Below, piece by piece: positions 8,335 through 16,213 of a stretch of DNA of 43,554 nucleotides. Source of the DNA: Gemmatimonadota bacterium (GTDB lineage Bacteria > Gemmatimonadota > Gemmatimonadetes > Gemmatimonadales > GWC2-71-9); NCBI GenBank assembly GCA_003223415.1, contig QHUY01000061.1:19702-63255 (forward strand), read 5' to 3'. Each line of letters begins with the position of its first letter. Position 1 is the stretch's first letter. The notes below the pieces were generated by a model that saw only the letters and a program-made list of their open reading frames with translations, ran no database searches and was not told where the DNA came from. Made by a program: the position numbers and the translations under genes.

Positions 8335-8544
8335 AGCGAGTTGTTTAACGTGGCTGCAATACGCGGCAAATCACCACGGGCCGACGATTGTGACGGAATA
8401 CATACGCACAACGTGAGGGCATGTCAACACCCGGCGTACGTACCTGCCCGTCGTGCGACGCGCGTGGATCCGGTAGCGGTGTTGAACGAGGAGGGGCGAG
8501 ACCGCGTTTGCCGCCGGCCCCGCCTGAACGTAGCTTCCCGCTCC

Positions 8545-10239
8545 ATGCACACTCTCCCTGCCCAGAAGACTTATGACGTCTGCATCATCGGCTCGGGGGC
8601 CGGCGGCGGCATGGCGGCGTACGCGCTCACGCAGGCCGGCGCGGACGTGATCGTGCTCGAGGCCGGCCGGCCCTGGGACAACACCACCGACTCGGCGATG
8701 CTGACGTGGCCTTACGAGTCGCCTCGTCGCGGCTCCTCCACGCGGGAGCGCCCCTTCGGGGAGTTCGACGCCTGCATCGGCGGCTGGGATCTCCCAGGCG
8801 AGCCCTACACCCGGGCCTCGGGCACGGAATTCAGCTGGTGGCGGGCCCGGATGGTGGGGGGCCGCACCAATCACTGGGGCCGCATCTCCCTGCGCTTCGG
8901 GCCGTACGACTTCAAGCGCAAGAGCCGGGACGGCCTCGGCGACGACTGGCCGATCGCCTACGAGGACGTCGCCCCCTATTACGACAAGGTGGATCGGCTG
9001 ATCGGGATCTTCGGGAGCAAGGAGAACCTCCCCAACGAGCCGAACGGCGTGTTCCTGCCGCCGCCCAAGCCGCGCTGTCACGAGCTGCTGGTGAAGCAGG
9101 CGGCCGATCGGTTGCACATCACGTGCATTCCTTCCCGGCTCTCGATCCTGACGCGGCCGCTGAGCGGGCGGGCCGCCTGCCACTACTGCGGCCAGTGCAA
9201 TCGCGGCTGCAAGGTGAACGCGAATTTCACGGCCACGAACGTGCTCATCGCTCCGGCCCGGGCGACCGGCAAGCTCACCCTCGTGACCAACGCGATGGCG
9301 CGCGAGGTGACGGTGGACCCGAGCGGCCGCGCCAGCGGCGTCGCGTACGTGGACAAGACCACGGGGACCGACCAGCACGTGCGCGCCAAGGTGGTGGTGC
9401 TGGCGGCGAGCGCCTGCGAATCCGCGCGGCTGCTGCTCAACTCCCGGTCTGCCTTGTTCCCCAGCGGCCTGGCGAACACGAGCGGCACGGTGGGGAAATA
9501 CATCACCGATACGACCGGCACGGATGTCTCGGGCTTCATCCCGAAGATGGTGGACCACGTGCCCCACAACCACGACGGCGTGGGTGGGCTGCACCTCTAC
9601 ATGCCTTGGTGGCTCGACAACAAGACCCTCGACTTCCCGCGCGGCTACCACATCGAGATCTGGGGCGGGACGCACATGCCGGGGTACGGCTTCATGGGCG
9701 GAATCCACCGCTATCCGTCCGGCGGCGGCTACGGCAAGCAGCTCAAGGACGACTACCGCCGCTATTACGGCGCCACGATCGGCTTCTCGGGCCGCGGCGA
9801 GATGATCCCGAACGACGACACGTATTGCGAGCTCGACCCGCGCACAGTGGACCAGTGGGGCATACCGGTGCTGCGCTTCCACTGGAAGTGGACGGACCAC
9901 GAGTACAAGCAGGTGAAGCACATGCAGGAGACGTTCCGGGCGCTCGTCGCCGAGCTGGGGGGCGAGGTGTTCTCCCCGATGCCCACGGCCGAGCGGGGCT
10001 ACGGGATCGCGGCGGGGGGCACCATCATCCACGAGCTGGGCGGTACGCGCATGGGGGACGACCCCAAGACGTCGGTGACAAACCGCTGGTGCCAGGCGCA
10101 CGACTGCAGGAACCTGTTCGTGGCGGACGGCGGACCGTTCGTGTCGCAGGCGGACAAGAACCCGACCTGGACGATCCTCGCGCTGTCGATGCGGACGAGC
10201 GAGTACATCGCGGATCAGATGAAGAAGGGAGCGCTCTGA
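8545..10239 (+). CDS. GMC-family FAD oxidoreductase (glucose/glucoside dehydrogenase-like large subunit)
   Basis: 564-residue FAD enzyme oxidising a sugar or glycoside hydroxyl. The FAD Rossmann motif is GSGAGGG (residues 16-22), VGGRTNHWGRISLRF follows, and the C-terminal GMC block has IIHELGGTRMG (catalytic His) and ADKNPTWTILALSMR (catalytic Asn). Cys212, Cys215, Cys218 and Cys222 form a cluster like the [3Fe-4S] site of FAD-glucose dehydrogenase large subunits. It has no signal peptide; such subunits are exported by hitch-hiking on the Tat-signalled small subunit, encoded next. The ATG at 8545 is chosen because earlier in-frame starts give non-family sequence. No cytochrome c partner gene is adjacent. 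Whether it oxidises C1 or C3 is inferred from context (C3). Confidence 0.9.
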   Translation: MHTLPAQKTYDVCIIGSGAGGGMAAYALTQAGADVIVLEAGRPWDNTTDSAMLTWPYESPRRGSSTRERPFGEFDACIGGWDLPGEPYTRASGTEFSWWRARMVGGRTNHWGRISLRFGPYDFKRKSRDGLGDDWPIAYEDVAPYYDKVDRLIGIFGSKENLPNEPNGVFLPPPKPRCHELLVKQAADRLHITCIPSRLSILTRPLSGRAACHYCGQCNRGCKVNANFTATNVLIAPARATGKLTLVTNAMAREVTVDPSGRASGVAYVDKTTGTDQHVRAKVVVLAASACESARLLLNSRSALFPSGLANTSGTVGKYITDTTGTDVSGFIPKMVDHVPHNHDGVGGLHLYMPWWLDNKTLDFPRGYHIEIWGGTHMPGYGFMGGIHRYPSGGGYGKQLKDDYRRYYGATIGFSGRGEMIPNDDTYCELDPRTVDQWGIPVLRFHWKWTDHEYKQVKHMQETFRALVAELGGEVFSPMPTAERGYGIAAGGTIIHELGGTRMGDDPKTSVTNRWCQAHDCRNLFVADGGPFVSQADKNPTWTILALSMRTSEYIADQMKKGAL

Positions 10240-10252
10240 ATGGGAGGCGGGC

Positions 10253-10362
10253 GACTCTCTTCGCAGGGACCGGCTGACCCGGAGCGAGGGCTCCCAGGTG
10301 GGTCGGGGGTGGTTGTCGTGGAGCCCGAGCCAAGGGTCGGCCGGTCCCGAGAAGAGAGGGTC
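10253..10362 (+). promoter_or_regulatory. 110-nt hairpin burying the small-subunit ribosome-binding site
   Basis: Arms 10253-10294 and 10320-10362 are imperfect inverted copies: CTCTCTTC pairs with GAAGAGAG, GGGACCGGCTGACCC with GGGTCGGCCGGTCCC (one mismatch), and GGGCTCC with GGAGCCC, around a 25-nt G/T-rich loop. It fills nearly the whole 126-bp gap between the GMC gene and its small subunit and ends 3 nt before the ATG. The Shine-Dalgarno-like GAAGAGAGGG is inside the stem. Confidence 0.85.
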
Positions 10363-10365
10363 TGT

Positions 10366-10962
10366 ATGAGTGTGATCGATCGTCGTGAGGCAATTCAAAT
10401 CATCGCCGTGGCGCCGCTCGCCGTCGCTTTCCGCTGGGCGCCCGAGTCGGTGCGAGAAGCGGCGGCGCTGGCGCGCGAAGCGCTCGCACGCGGCACGTTG
10501 TACGAGCCCAAGAACTTCAATGCGCACGAGTGGGAGACGGTGCGTTTGCTGGTGGACATCATCCTCCCCCAGGACGAGCGCTCCGGCAGCGCCACCGACG
10601 CCGGCGTGCCCGAGTTCATGGATTTCATGCTCGGTGACGACCCGGACCTGCAGACGCCGATCCGCGGCGGGTTGGGCTGGCTCGACCGCAGTTGCGACGA
10701 CCGGTACGGCAAGACCTTCGTGGCCTGCACCGCCGTCGAGCGCGCCGCGGTGCTCGACGCCATCGCCTGGCCGAAGAGGGCGAAGCCCGAGCACTCCGCC
10801 GGCGTCGCCTTCTTCAACAGCTTCCGCGACTTCACCGCCTCAGGCTTCTTCTCGAGCCGCATGGGCGTTCAGGACCTGCGCTACATCGGCAACACGTTCG
10901 TCACCGAGTGGAAGGGCTGTCCCCCAGAGGCGCTCGCCAAGCTCGGCGTGCATTACGAATGA
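10366..10962 (+). CDS. Gluconate 2-dehydrogenase subunit 3 family protein (Tat small subunit)
   Basis: 198-residue partner of the GMC enzyme. The N-terminus MSVIDRREAIQIIAVAPLAVAF is a weak Tat-type signal (DRREAIQ). The body has NFNAHEWETVRLLVDIILPQDERSGSATDAGVPEFMDFML, characteristic of the family that chaperones and exports GMC dehydrogenases. The start at 10366 is chosen because the conserved Tat segment begins there; an earlier in-frame ATG at 10240 would translate the hairpin. It follows the GMC gene in the arrangement known from FAD-glucose dehydrogenases, although large-subunit-first order varies. Confidence 0.88.
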   Translation: MSVIDRREAIQIIAVAPLAVAFRWAPESVREAAALAREALARGTLYEPKNFNAHEWETVRLLVDIILPQDERSGSATDAGVPEFMDFMLGDDPDLQTPIRGGLGWLDRSCDDRYGKTFVACTAVERAAVLDAIAWPKRAKPEHSAGVAFFNSFRDFTASGFFSSRMGVQDLRYIGNTFVTEWKGCPPEALAKLGVHYE

Positions 10963-10991
10963 CGGGAGACGGGATGCGAGATGCGGGATGG
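10957..10991. repeat. Heptanucleotide array, 5 units, spanning the Gfo/Idh start
   Basis: Five 7-bp units around the pattern GGGATGC (also GGGAGAC and GAGATGC). The array covers the stop of the small-subunit gene and the ATG of the Gfo/Idh/MocA gene, so it supplies the whole short spacer and the start codon. Confidence 0.65.
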
Positions 10992-12229
10992 GTGACAAGC
11001 GCCTAGGGGTTGGCGTCGTCGGCAGCGGCTTCAACGCCAGGTTCCACCTGCAGGCGTTCGTCGCCGTCCGCGACGCCGACGTGCGGGGCGTCTGGAGCCC
11101 GAATCGCACACGGGCCGACGAGGCCGCCGCCATGGCGCGCCGGCTCGACGTCGGCCAGGCGAGGGCGTTCCCTTCGATCGCCGCCATGGTTGCCGACCCC
11201 GCCATCGACGCTATCTGGCTGTGCGGTCCAAACCACGCCCGCGTCACGAACGTGGAGGAGATCACCGACGCCGTGACCCGGGGAAAGGCCGGGCTCAGGG
11301 GCGTCGCGTGCGAAAAGCCGCTCGCGCGCAACGTCGCCGAAGCCAAGCGGGTGCTCGAGCTGACCACGCGGGCCGGCCTCGCCCACGGGTACCTCGAGAA
11401 TCAGCGGTTCGCGCCCCAGGTGGAGACGGGGCGCACCCTGATCTGGGCCCGCGGGGCGAAGCTCACCGGGCGGCCCTACCTGGCGCGCGCCGCCGAGGAG
11501 CACAGCGGTCCCCATATGCCCTGGTTCTGGCAGGGGAAGCTGCAGGGCGGCGGCGTCTTGAACGACATGATGTGCCACTCGGCGCTGGTGGTACGGCACC
11601 TCCTCACCGAGCCGGGGAAGCCGACGTCGTCGGTGCGGCCGGCGCGGATCACGGGCCACATCGCGAGCCTCAAGTGGACCCGCCCGGCCTACGCCAAGAA
11701 GCTCGGGCAGATGATGGGGCCCGGCGTCGATTACACGAGGTCGCCCGCCGAGGACTTCGCCAGCGTGATGATCGAGTTCGCCACCGACGACGGCCACCGT
11801 GTACTGGGCGAGGCGACGACCTCCTGGAGCTTCGTGGGGGCGGGCCTGCGACTCTCCGCCGAGCTCCTCGGCCCCGAGTACTCGATGTCCTGGAACACCC
11901 TCGACACTGGCCTGAAGCTGTTCTTCAGCCGTGAGGTGCAGGGGAAAGCAGGGGAGGACCTGGTCGAGAAGCAGAACGCCGAGATGGGCCAGATGCCGGT
12001 GGTGGCGAACGAGGCCGCGGCCTACGGGTACGAGGCAGAGGACAGGCACTTCGTCCGCGCCTTTCTCGGGCTGGAACCGCCGGCACTCGACTTCAACGAT
12101 GGACTCGAGGTCGTGCAGATCCTGATGACCGCCTATCAGAGCGCCGAGCAGGGCAAGACGCTTACGTTCCCGCCGCAGGGGCTGGACAACTTTGTTCCGG
12201 CCGTCGCGCAGGGCACCTGGAAGCCGTAG
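10988..12229 (+). CDS. Gfo/Idh/MocA-family oxidoreductase
   Basis: 413-residue NAD(P)-dependent sugar oxidoreductase, apparently cytoplasmic (no signal peptide). The N-terminal Rossmann fold has VGVVGSGFNARFHLQAF; the catalytic Lys is in VACEKPLARNVAEA, and the C-terminal alpha/beta domain contains GGGVLNDMMCHSALVVRHLL. Members interconvert hydroxyl and keto groups on sugars, often at C3. Next to a GMC dehydrogenase and DUF1080 protein, a 3-keto-sugar reductase or glycoside 3-dehydrogenase role is likely but inferred. The ATG at 10988 lies within a heptad array, leaving no classical ribosome-binding site except its G-rich units. Confidence 0.9.
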   Translation: MGDKRLGVGVVGSGFNARFHLQAFVAVRDADVRGVWSPNRTRADEAAAMARRLDVGQARAFPSIAAMVADPAIDAIWLCGPNHARVTNVEEITDAVTRGKAGLRGVACEKPLARNVAEAKRVLELTTRAGLAHGYLENQRFAPQVETGRTLIWARGAKLTGRPYLARAAEEHSGPHMPWFWQGKLQGGGVLNDMMCHSALVVRHLLTEPGKPTSSVRPARITGHIASLKWTRPAYAKKLGQMMGPGVDYTRSPAEDFASVMIEFATDDGHRVLGEATTSWSFVGAGLRLSAELLGPEYSMSWNTLDTGLKLFFSREVQGKAGEDLVEKQNAEMGQMPVVANEAAAYGYEAEDRHFVRAFLGLEPPALDFNDGLEVVQILMTAYQSAEQGKTLTFPPQGLDNFVPAVAQGTWKP

Positions 12230-12239
12230 GAGACGCCGC

Positions 12240-13160
12240 ATGTCCATCGCCCGGCGCCTGCTGCTGCGCGCCTCGCACAGCGCCTGGCTGGCGGAGCAAC
12301 TGCGGCGCCGCACATTCGTCCGCCGGGCGGTGCGCCGGTTCATGCCGGGCGAGGAGCTCGCCGACGCTCTGACGGCAGCCGCCGGGCTCCGCACGAGCGG
12401 CATCGGGTCGCTCCTCACCCAGCTGGGCGAAAACATCACGAGCCGTGCCGAGGCGGACGCCGTGCGGGACCACTACCTCGGCGTGCTCGACCAGGTACAG
12501 GCGCGCGGGCTGCCGAGCCAGATCTCGGTGAAGCTGACCCAGCTGGGGCTGGACGTCGACCGCGCGGCCTGCCTGACGCGGCTGCGCGCGCTGGTAGCGC
12601 GCGCCGCCGAGCATCATGCGACGCTGTGGATCGACATGGAAGATTCGACCTACACCGACGTGACCCTCGACACCTTCAAGCGGATGCGGGCGGAGCAGCA
12701 CAACGTCGGGGTGGCCCTCCAAGCCTACCTGCGTCGCACGCCCGCCGACCTGGAGGCCCTGCTCCCGCTCGGCCCGACGATCCGGCTGGTGAAGGGCGCG
12801 TACAACGAGCCGGCGAGCGTCGCGTTCCCGCGGAAGCACGACGTGGACGAGCAGTACTACCAGCTCGCCGGGACACTGCTGGAGCACACGAAGCGGGGAA
12901 CGCGGCCGGTGCTCGGCACGCACGACCTTGGCCTCATCGGGCGCATCCGCGCGCGCGCGGCGGAGCTTCGTGCGCCGCCCGGGTCGTTCGAGGTGCACAT
13001 GCTGTTCGGGATCCGCACGGCAGCGCAGCGGGCCCTTGCGGCCGAGGGAGTCCCGGTGCGCGTGCTGATCAGCTACGGCCGCGCGTGGTTCGCCTGGTAC
13101 ATGCGCCGCCTCGCGGAGCGGCCGGCGAACGTGTGGTTCGTCCTGAGGAGCCTGGTATGA
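12240..13160 (+). CDS. Proline dehydrogenase (monofunctional)
   Basis: 306-residue FAD-dependent TIM-barrel enzyme oxidising L-proline to 1-pyrroline-5-carboxylate. Typical motifs are SQISVKLTQLGLDVD, WIDMEDSTYTDVTLDTF, VALQAYLRRTPADLE, IRLVKGAYNEP and a C-terminal YMRRLAERPANVWFVLRSL, with the paired Arg residues that bind the substrate carboxylate. Length matches monofunctional bacterial forms; no 1-pyrroline-5-carboxylate dehydrogenase gene is nearby. GGAG lies 8 nt upstream of the ATG. Its stop overlaps the DUF1080 start (ATGA), so it is translationally coupled into the sugar cluster. Nearby exopeptidases may supply proline. Confidence 0.93.
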   Translation: MSIARRLLLRASHSAWLAEQLRRRTFVRRAVRRFMPGEELADALTAAAGLRTSGIGSLLTQLGENITSRAEADAVRDHYLGVLDQVQARGLPSQISVKLTQLGLDVDRAACLTRLRALVARAAEHHATLWIDMEDSTYTDVTLDTFKRMRAEQHNVGVALQAYLRRTPADLEALLPLGPTIRLVKGAYNEPASVAFPRKHDVDEQYYQLAGTLLEHTKRGTRPVLGTHDLGLIGRIRARAAELRAPPGSFEVHMLFGIRTAAQRALAAEGVPVRVLISYGRAWFAWYMRRLAERPANVWFVLRSLV

Positions 13161-13915
13161 ACCGTTCCCTCCTGGTCCTGTGCGCCCTCGCGGGCGTACC
13201 GGTCGCCGCGGCGGCGCAGGGCGGCAAGGCCTGGCCGCCGAACTCCCTGGACCGGCCGAAGCCGCCCGTCGTGGACCCCGGTCCCGAGCGGCCGCCCGTC
13301 CCGCCGCCCTCGGACGCGATCGTGCTGTTCGACGGCACGGATCTCTCCCAGTGGCAGATGCGGGACAGCACGCCGGCCAAGTGGATCGTGCGGGCCGGCT
13401 ACGTAGAGGTCGCGCCCGGCACGGGCTCGATGCAGACGCGCCGCGGCTTCGGGGACGTACAGCTGCACATCGAATGGGCGACACCCAACCCACCGCACGG
13501 CGACAGCCAGGAGCGGGGCAACAGCGGCGTATTCCTCATGAGCCACTACGAGATCCAGGTCCTCGACGGCTGGCACAACATCACGTACGCCGACGGCTAC
13601 CAGGGCGCGGTGTACGGCCAGACGCCGCCGCTCGTGAACGCCAGCCGGCCGCCGGGACAATGGCAGACCTACGACATCGTATTCCACCGCCCGCGGTTCG
13701 GGCCGGACGGCGCGGTCGTGCGGCCCGCGCGCGTCACCGTTCTCCACAACGGCGTGCTGGTGCAGGACAACACGGAAATCACCGGCTGGACCGTGCACAA
13801 TGCCGTCGCGCACTACCGGCCGCACGCCGACCGCCTGCCGCTCATCCTCCAGGACCACGAGAATCCGACGCGCTTCCGGAACATCTGGATCCGCGAGCTC
13901 GCGGAACAGGAGTAG
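13157..13915 (+). CDS. DUF1080 protein (3-keto-disaccharide hydrolase family), secreted
   Basis: 252-residue secreted protein with signal peptide MNRSLLVLCALAGVPVAAAAQG, a Pro-rich spacer, then the concanavalin-like DUF1080 fold: AIVLFDGTDLSQWQ, a WIVRAGYVEVAPG strand, NSGVFLMSHYEIQVLDGW, a VTVLHNGVLVQDN segment and RFRNIWIREL at the end. The family (PF06439) includes enzymes that cleave 3-keto-glycosides. The ATG overlaps the proline dehydrogenase stop by 4 bp, and the S9 peptidase starts 3 bp after its stop. With the upstream GMC pair, it is the likely step that splits the oxidised glycoside outside the cytoplasm. Confidence 0.88.
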   Translation: MNRSLLVLCALAGVPVAAAAQGGKAWPPNSLDRPKPPVVDPGPERPPVPPPSDAIVLFDGTDLSQWQMRDSTPAKWIVRAGYVEVAPGTGSMQTRRGFGDVQLHIEWATPNPPHGDSQERGNSGVFLMSHYEIQVLDGWHNITYADGYQGAVYGQTPPLVNASRPPGQWQTYDIVFHRPRFGPDGAVVRPARVTVLHNGVLVQDNTEITGWTVHNAVAHYRPHADRLPLILQDHENPTRFRNIWIRELAEQE

Positions 13916-13918
13916 TCC

Positions 13919-16186
13919 ATGCGTCGCCTGTCGCTGTGCCTCGCCGTGATCGTCGCTGCCCAAGCCCCCCCCCCGGAGCTGCCCGCGCAGGTCCCCGCCG
14001 GCGCGACCGAGATGCTGCGGCGCCTCTACGCCTCGCGCGACTTCTCCAGCGAGCGCTTCGGCCCCGCCCGCTGGATCGAGAGCGGCGCGGCCTACACCAC
14101 CGTGGAGCCCTCCGACGCATTCCGCGGCGCGAGCGACATCGTGCGCTACGAGACCGCCACGGGCGCCCGCAGCGTGTACGTGTCGGCGCGACGGCTCATC
14201 CCCGCCGGCGATTCGCAGCCGCTCGACATCGACGACTACGGCTGGTCGCCGGACGGGACGCAGCTGCTGCTGCTCACGAACTCGCGCCGCGTGTGGCGCC
14301 AGAACACCCGCGGCGACTACTGGGTGCTGAACCGCGCCAGCTGGGCGCTGCACAAGCTGGGCGGCCCTGATGCGCCAGAGGCGACGCTCATGTACGCCAA
14401 GTTCTCGCCGCAGGGAGACCGCGTGGCGTACGTGCGCCGGGGTGATCTGTACGTTGAGCGCGTCGCCGACGGCAAGATCACCCGGCTCACGACCGGCGCC
14501 GACTCGCTGCACGTGAGCGGCATGAGCGACTGGGTCTACGAAGAGGAGTTCGACCTGCGGGACGGCTTCCGCTGGGCGCCCGACGGGACGAAGATCGCCT
14601 ACTGGCATTTCGACATGACGGGGGTGCGGACCTTCACCCTCATCAACGACACCGACTCGCTCTATCCCTTCACGATCCCGATCCAGTACCCCAAGACGGG
14701 CACGCCGAACTCGGCCGTGACGGCCGGCGTGGTGAGCGCGGACGGCGGGCCCACCAAATGGCTCCAGGTTCCGGACGACCCGCGAGACAACTACCTGCCC
14801 CGGATGGAATGGGCCGGACCGAACGAGCTGCTGCTGCAGCGGATGAATCGCTTGCAGAACAGCGACCGCGTCCTCCTCGCCGACGCCGCGACCGGCGCCG
14901 TGCACCCCGTGCTCGTCGAGCAGGACAGCGCCTGGCTCGATGTCGTGGACGAGGTACAGTGGCTCGCGGGCGGCCGGCGATTCCTGTGGCTGAGCGAGCG
15001 GGACGGGTGGCGCCACGTCTACCTCGTCTCGCGCGACGGCAAGACCGTGCAGCCCGTCACGCCCGGCGCCTTCGACGTGATCGGCATCGCCGCGGTGGAC
15101 GAGCCCGGGGGATGGCTCTACTACGTCGCCTCGCCCGACAACGCGACGCAGCACTACCTCTTCCGCACCCGCCTCGACGGGACGGGCAAGGCGGAGCGGG
15201 TCTCGCCCGCCACCCAGCCCGGCACCCACCGCTACACCATTTCGCCCGACGCGCACTGGGCCTTCCACACCTACTCGACCTTCGACACGCCACCCGTCAC
15301 CAACCTGGTGCGGCTGCCGACGCACCAGGTCGTCCGCGCGCTCGCGGCAAACGCCACCCTCCAGGAGACCGTGGCCCCACTGATCGCGCGGAAGACCGAG
15401 TTCTTCAAGATCACGCTCCCCCCCCCGGATGGGGCGACACTCGACGGCTGGATGATCCGGCCGCGGAACTTCGACTCGACCAAGACCTACCCGCTGCTCA
15501 TGCACGTATACGGCGAGCCGGCGGGGCAGACGGTGGTCGACTCGTGGGGCGGCCAGGGGATCCTGTGGCACCGCCTGATCGCCGACCAGGGGTACATCGT
15601 CGCCAGCGTGGACAACCGCGGCACACCGGCGCCGAAAGGGCGCGCCTGGCGCAAGGTGGTCTACGGGCAGATCGGCGTGCTCTCGAGCCGTGAGCAGGCC
15701 GACGCGGTACGCGCGCTCGCGCGCACGCGCCCCTATCTCGACTCCACGCGCGTCGCGATCTGGGGCTGGAGCGGCGGCGGCTCGAGCACGCTCCAGGCAT
15801 TGTTCCGCTACCCGGGTGTCTACCAGGTGGGGATGAGCGTGGCGCCGGTGCCGGACGAGCGACTGTACGACACGATCTATCAGGAGCGCTACATGGGGCT
15901 CCCCCAGGATAACGCGGCCGGCTACCGGGAGGCATCCGCGATCAACCACGCCGAGGGGCTGCGCGGCCGCCTGCTCGTGGTGCACGGCTCGGGGGACGAC
16001 AACGTGCACTACCAGGGCACAGAGCGGTTGCTCAACCGGCTGATCGCGCTCGGCAAACCGGTGGACTTCATGGAGTACCCCAACCGCAGCCACTGCATCT
16101 GCGAAGGACCGGGGACGACGCTCCACGTGTTCACGCTGCTGACGCGCTACCTGCTGGAGCATCTGCCGGCGGGACCGCGGCCCTAG
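13919..16186 (+). CDS. S9B dipeptidyl-peptidase IV-like serine peptidase
   Basis: 755-residue secreted prolyl-type exopeptidase. A short signal peptide is interrupted by a C10 tract (13965-13974). The beta-propeller carries GMSDWVYEEEF, the Glu-Glu motif that anchors the substrate N-terminus in DPP-IV enzymes. The alpha/beta-hydrolase domain has Ser618 in GWSGGG, Asp in HGSGDDNVHYQ, and His in NRSHCICEG. It would release X-Pro dipeptides from peptides, and proline dehydrogenase lies two genes upstream. It is probably co-transcribed with the DUF1080 gene (3-bp gap). Confidence 0.95.
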   Translation: MRRLSLCLAVIVAAQAPPPELPAQVPAGATEMLRRLYASRDFSSERFGPARWIESGAAYTTVEPSDAFRGASDIVRYETATGARSVYVSARRLIPAGDSQPLDIDDYGWSPDGTQLLLLTNSRRVWRQNTRGDYWVLNRASWALHKLGGPDAPEATLMYAKFSPQGDRVAYVRRGDLYVERVADGKITRLTTGADSLHVSGMSDWVYEEEFDLRDGFRWAPDGTKIAYWHFDMTGVRTFTLINDTDSLYPFTIPIQYPKTGTPNSAVTAGVVSADGGPTKWLQVPDDPRDNYLPRMEWAGPNELLLQRMNRLQNSDRVLLADAATGAVHPVLVEQDSAWLDVVDEVQWLAGGRRFLWLSERDGWRHVYLVSRDGKTVQPVTPGAFDVIGIAAVDEPGGWLYYVASPDNATQHYLFRTRLDGTGKAERVSPATQPGTHRYTISPDAHWAFHTYSTFDTPPVTNLVRLPTHQVVRALAANATLQETVAPLIARKTEFFKITLPPPDGATLDGWMIRPRNFDSTKTYPLLMHVYGEPAGQTVVDSWGGQGILWHRLIADQGYIVASVDNRGTPAPKGRAWRKVVYGQIGVLSSREQADAVRALARTRPYLDSTRVAIWGWSGGGSSTLQALFRYPGVYQVGMSVAPVPDERLYDTIYQERYMGLPQDNAAGYREASAINHAEGLRGRLLVVHGSGDDNVHYQGTERLLNRLIALGKPVDFMEYPNRSHCICEGPGTTLHVFTLLTRYLLEHLPAGPRP

Positions 16187-16213
16187 CACCCGGAGGGGGA
16201 GAGGGAGGGTCTC

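Noticed and set aside
8206-8544. Longer N-terminus for the GMC protein
   Set aside because: The added residues overlap panB and the hairpin and do not resemble the family; the FAD motif sits at the usual distance from the ATG at 8545.
8371-10794. An 807-codon minus-strand frame opposite the GMC gene
   Set aside because: It passes through the intercistronic hairpin and has no domain; the plus-strand GMC and small-subunit genes explain the region.
13073-16189. A 1038-codon open frame on the minus strand opposite the DUF1080 and S9 genes
   Set aside because: Low-complexity Arg/Val/Ala/His-rich translation with no motif; the plus strand encodes clear family proteins with overlaps. It is an antisense shadow typical of GC-rich DNA.
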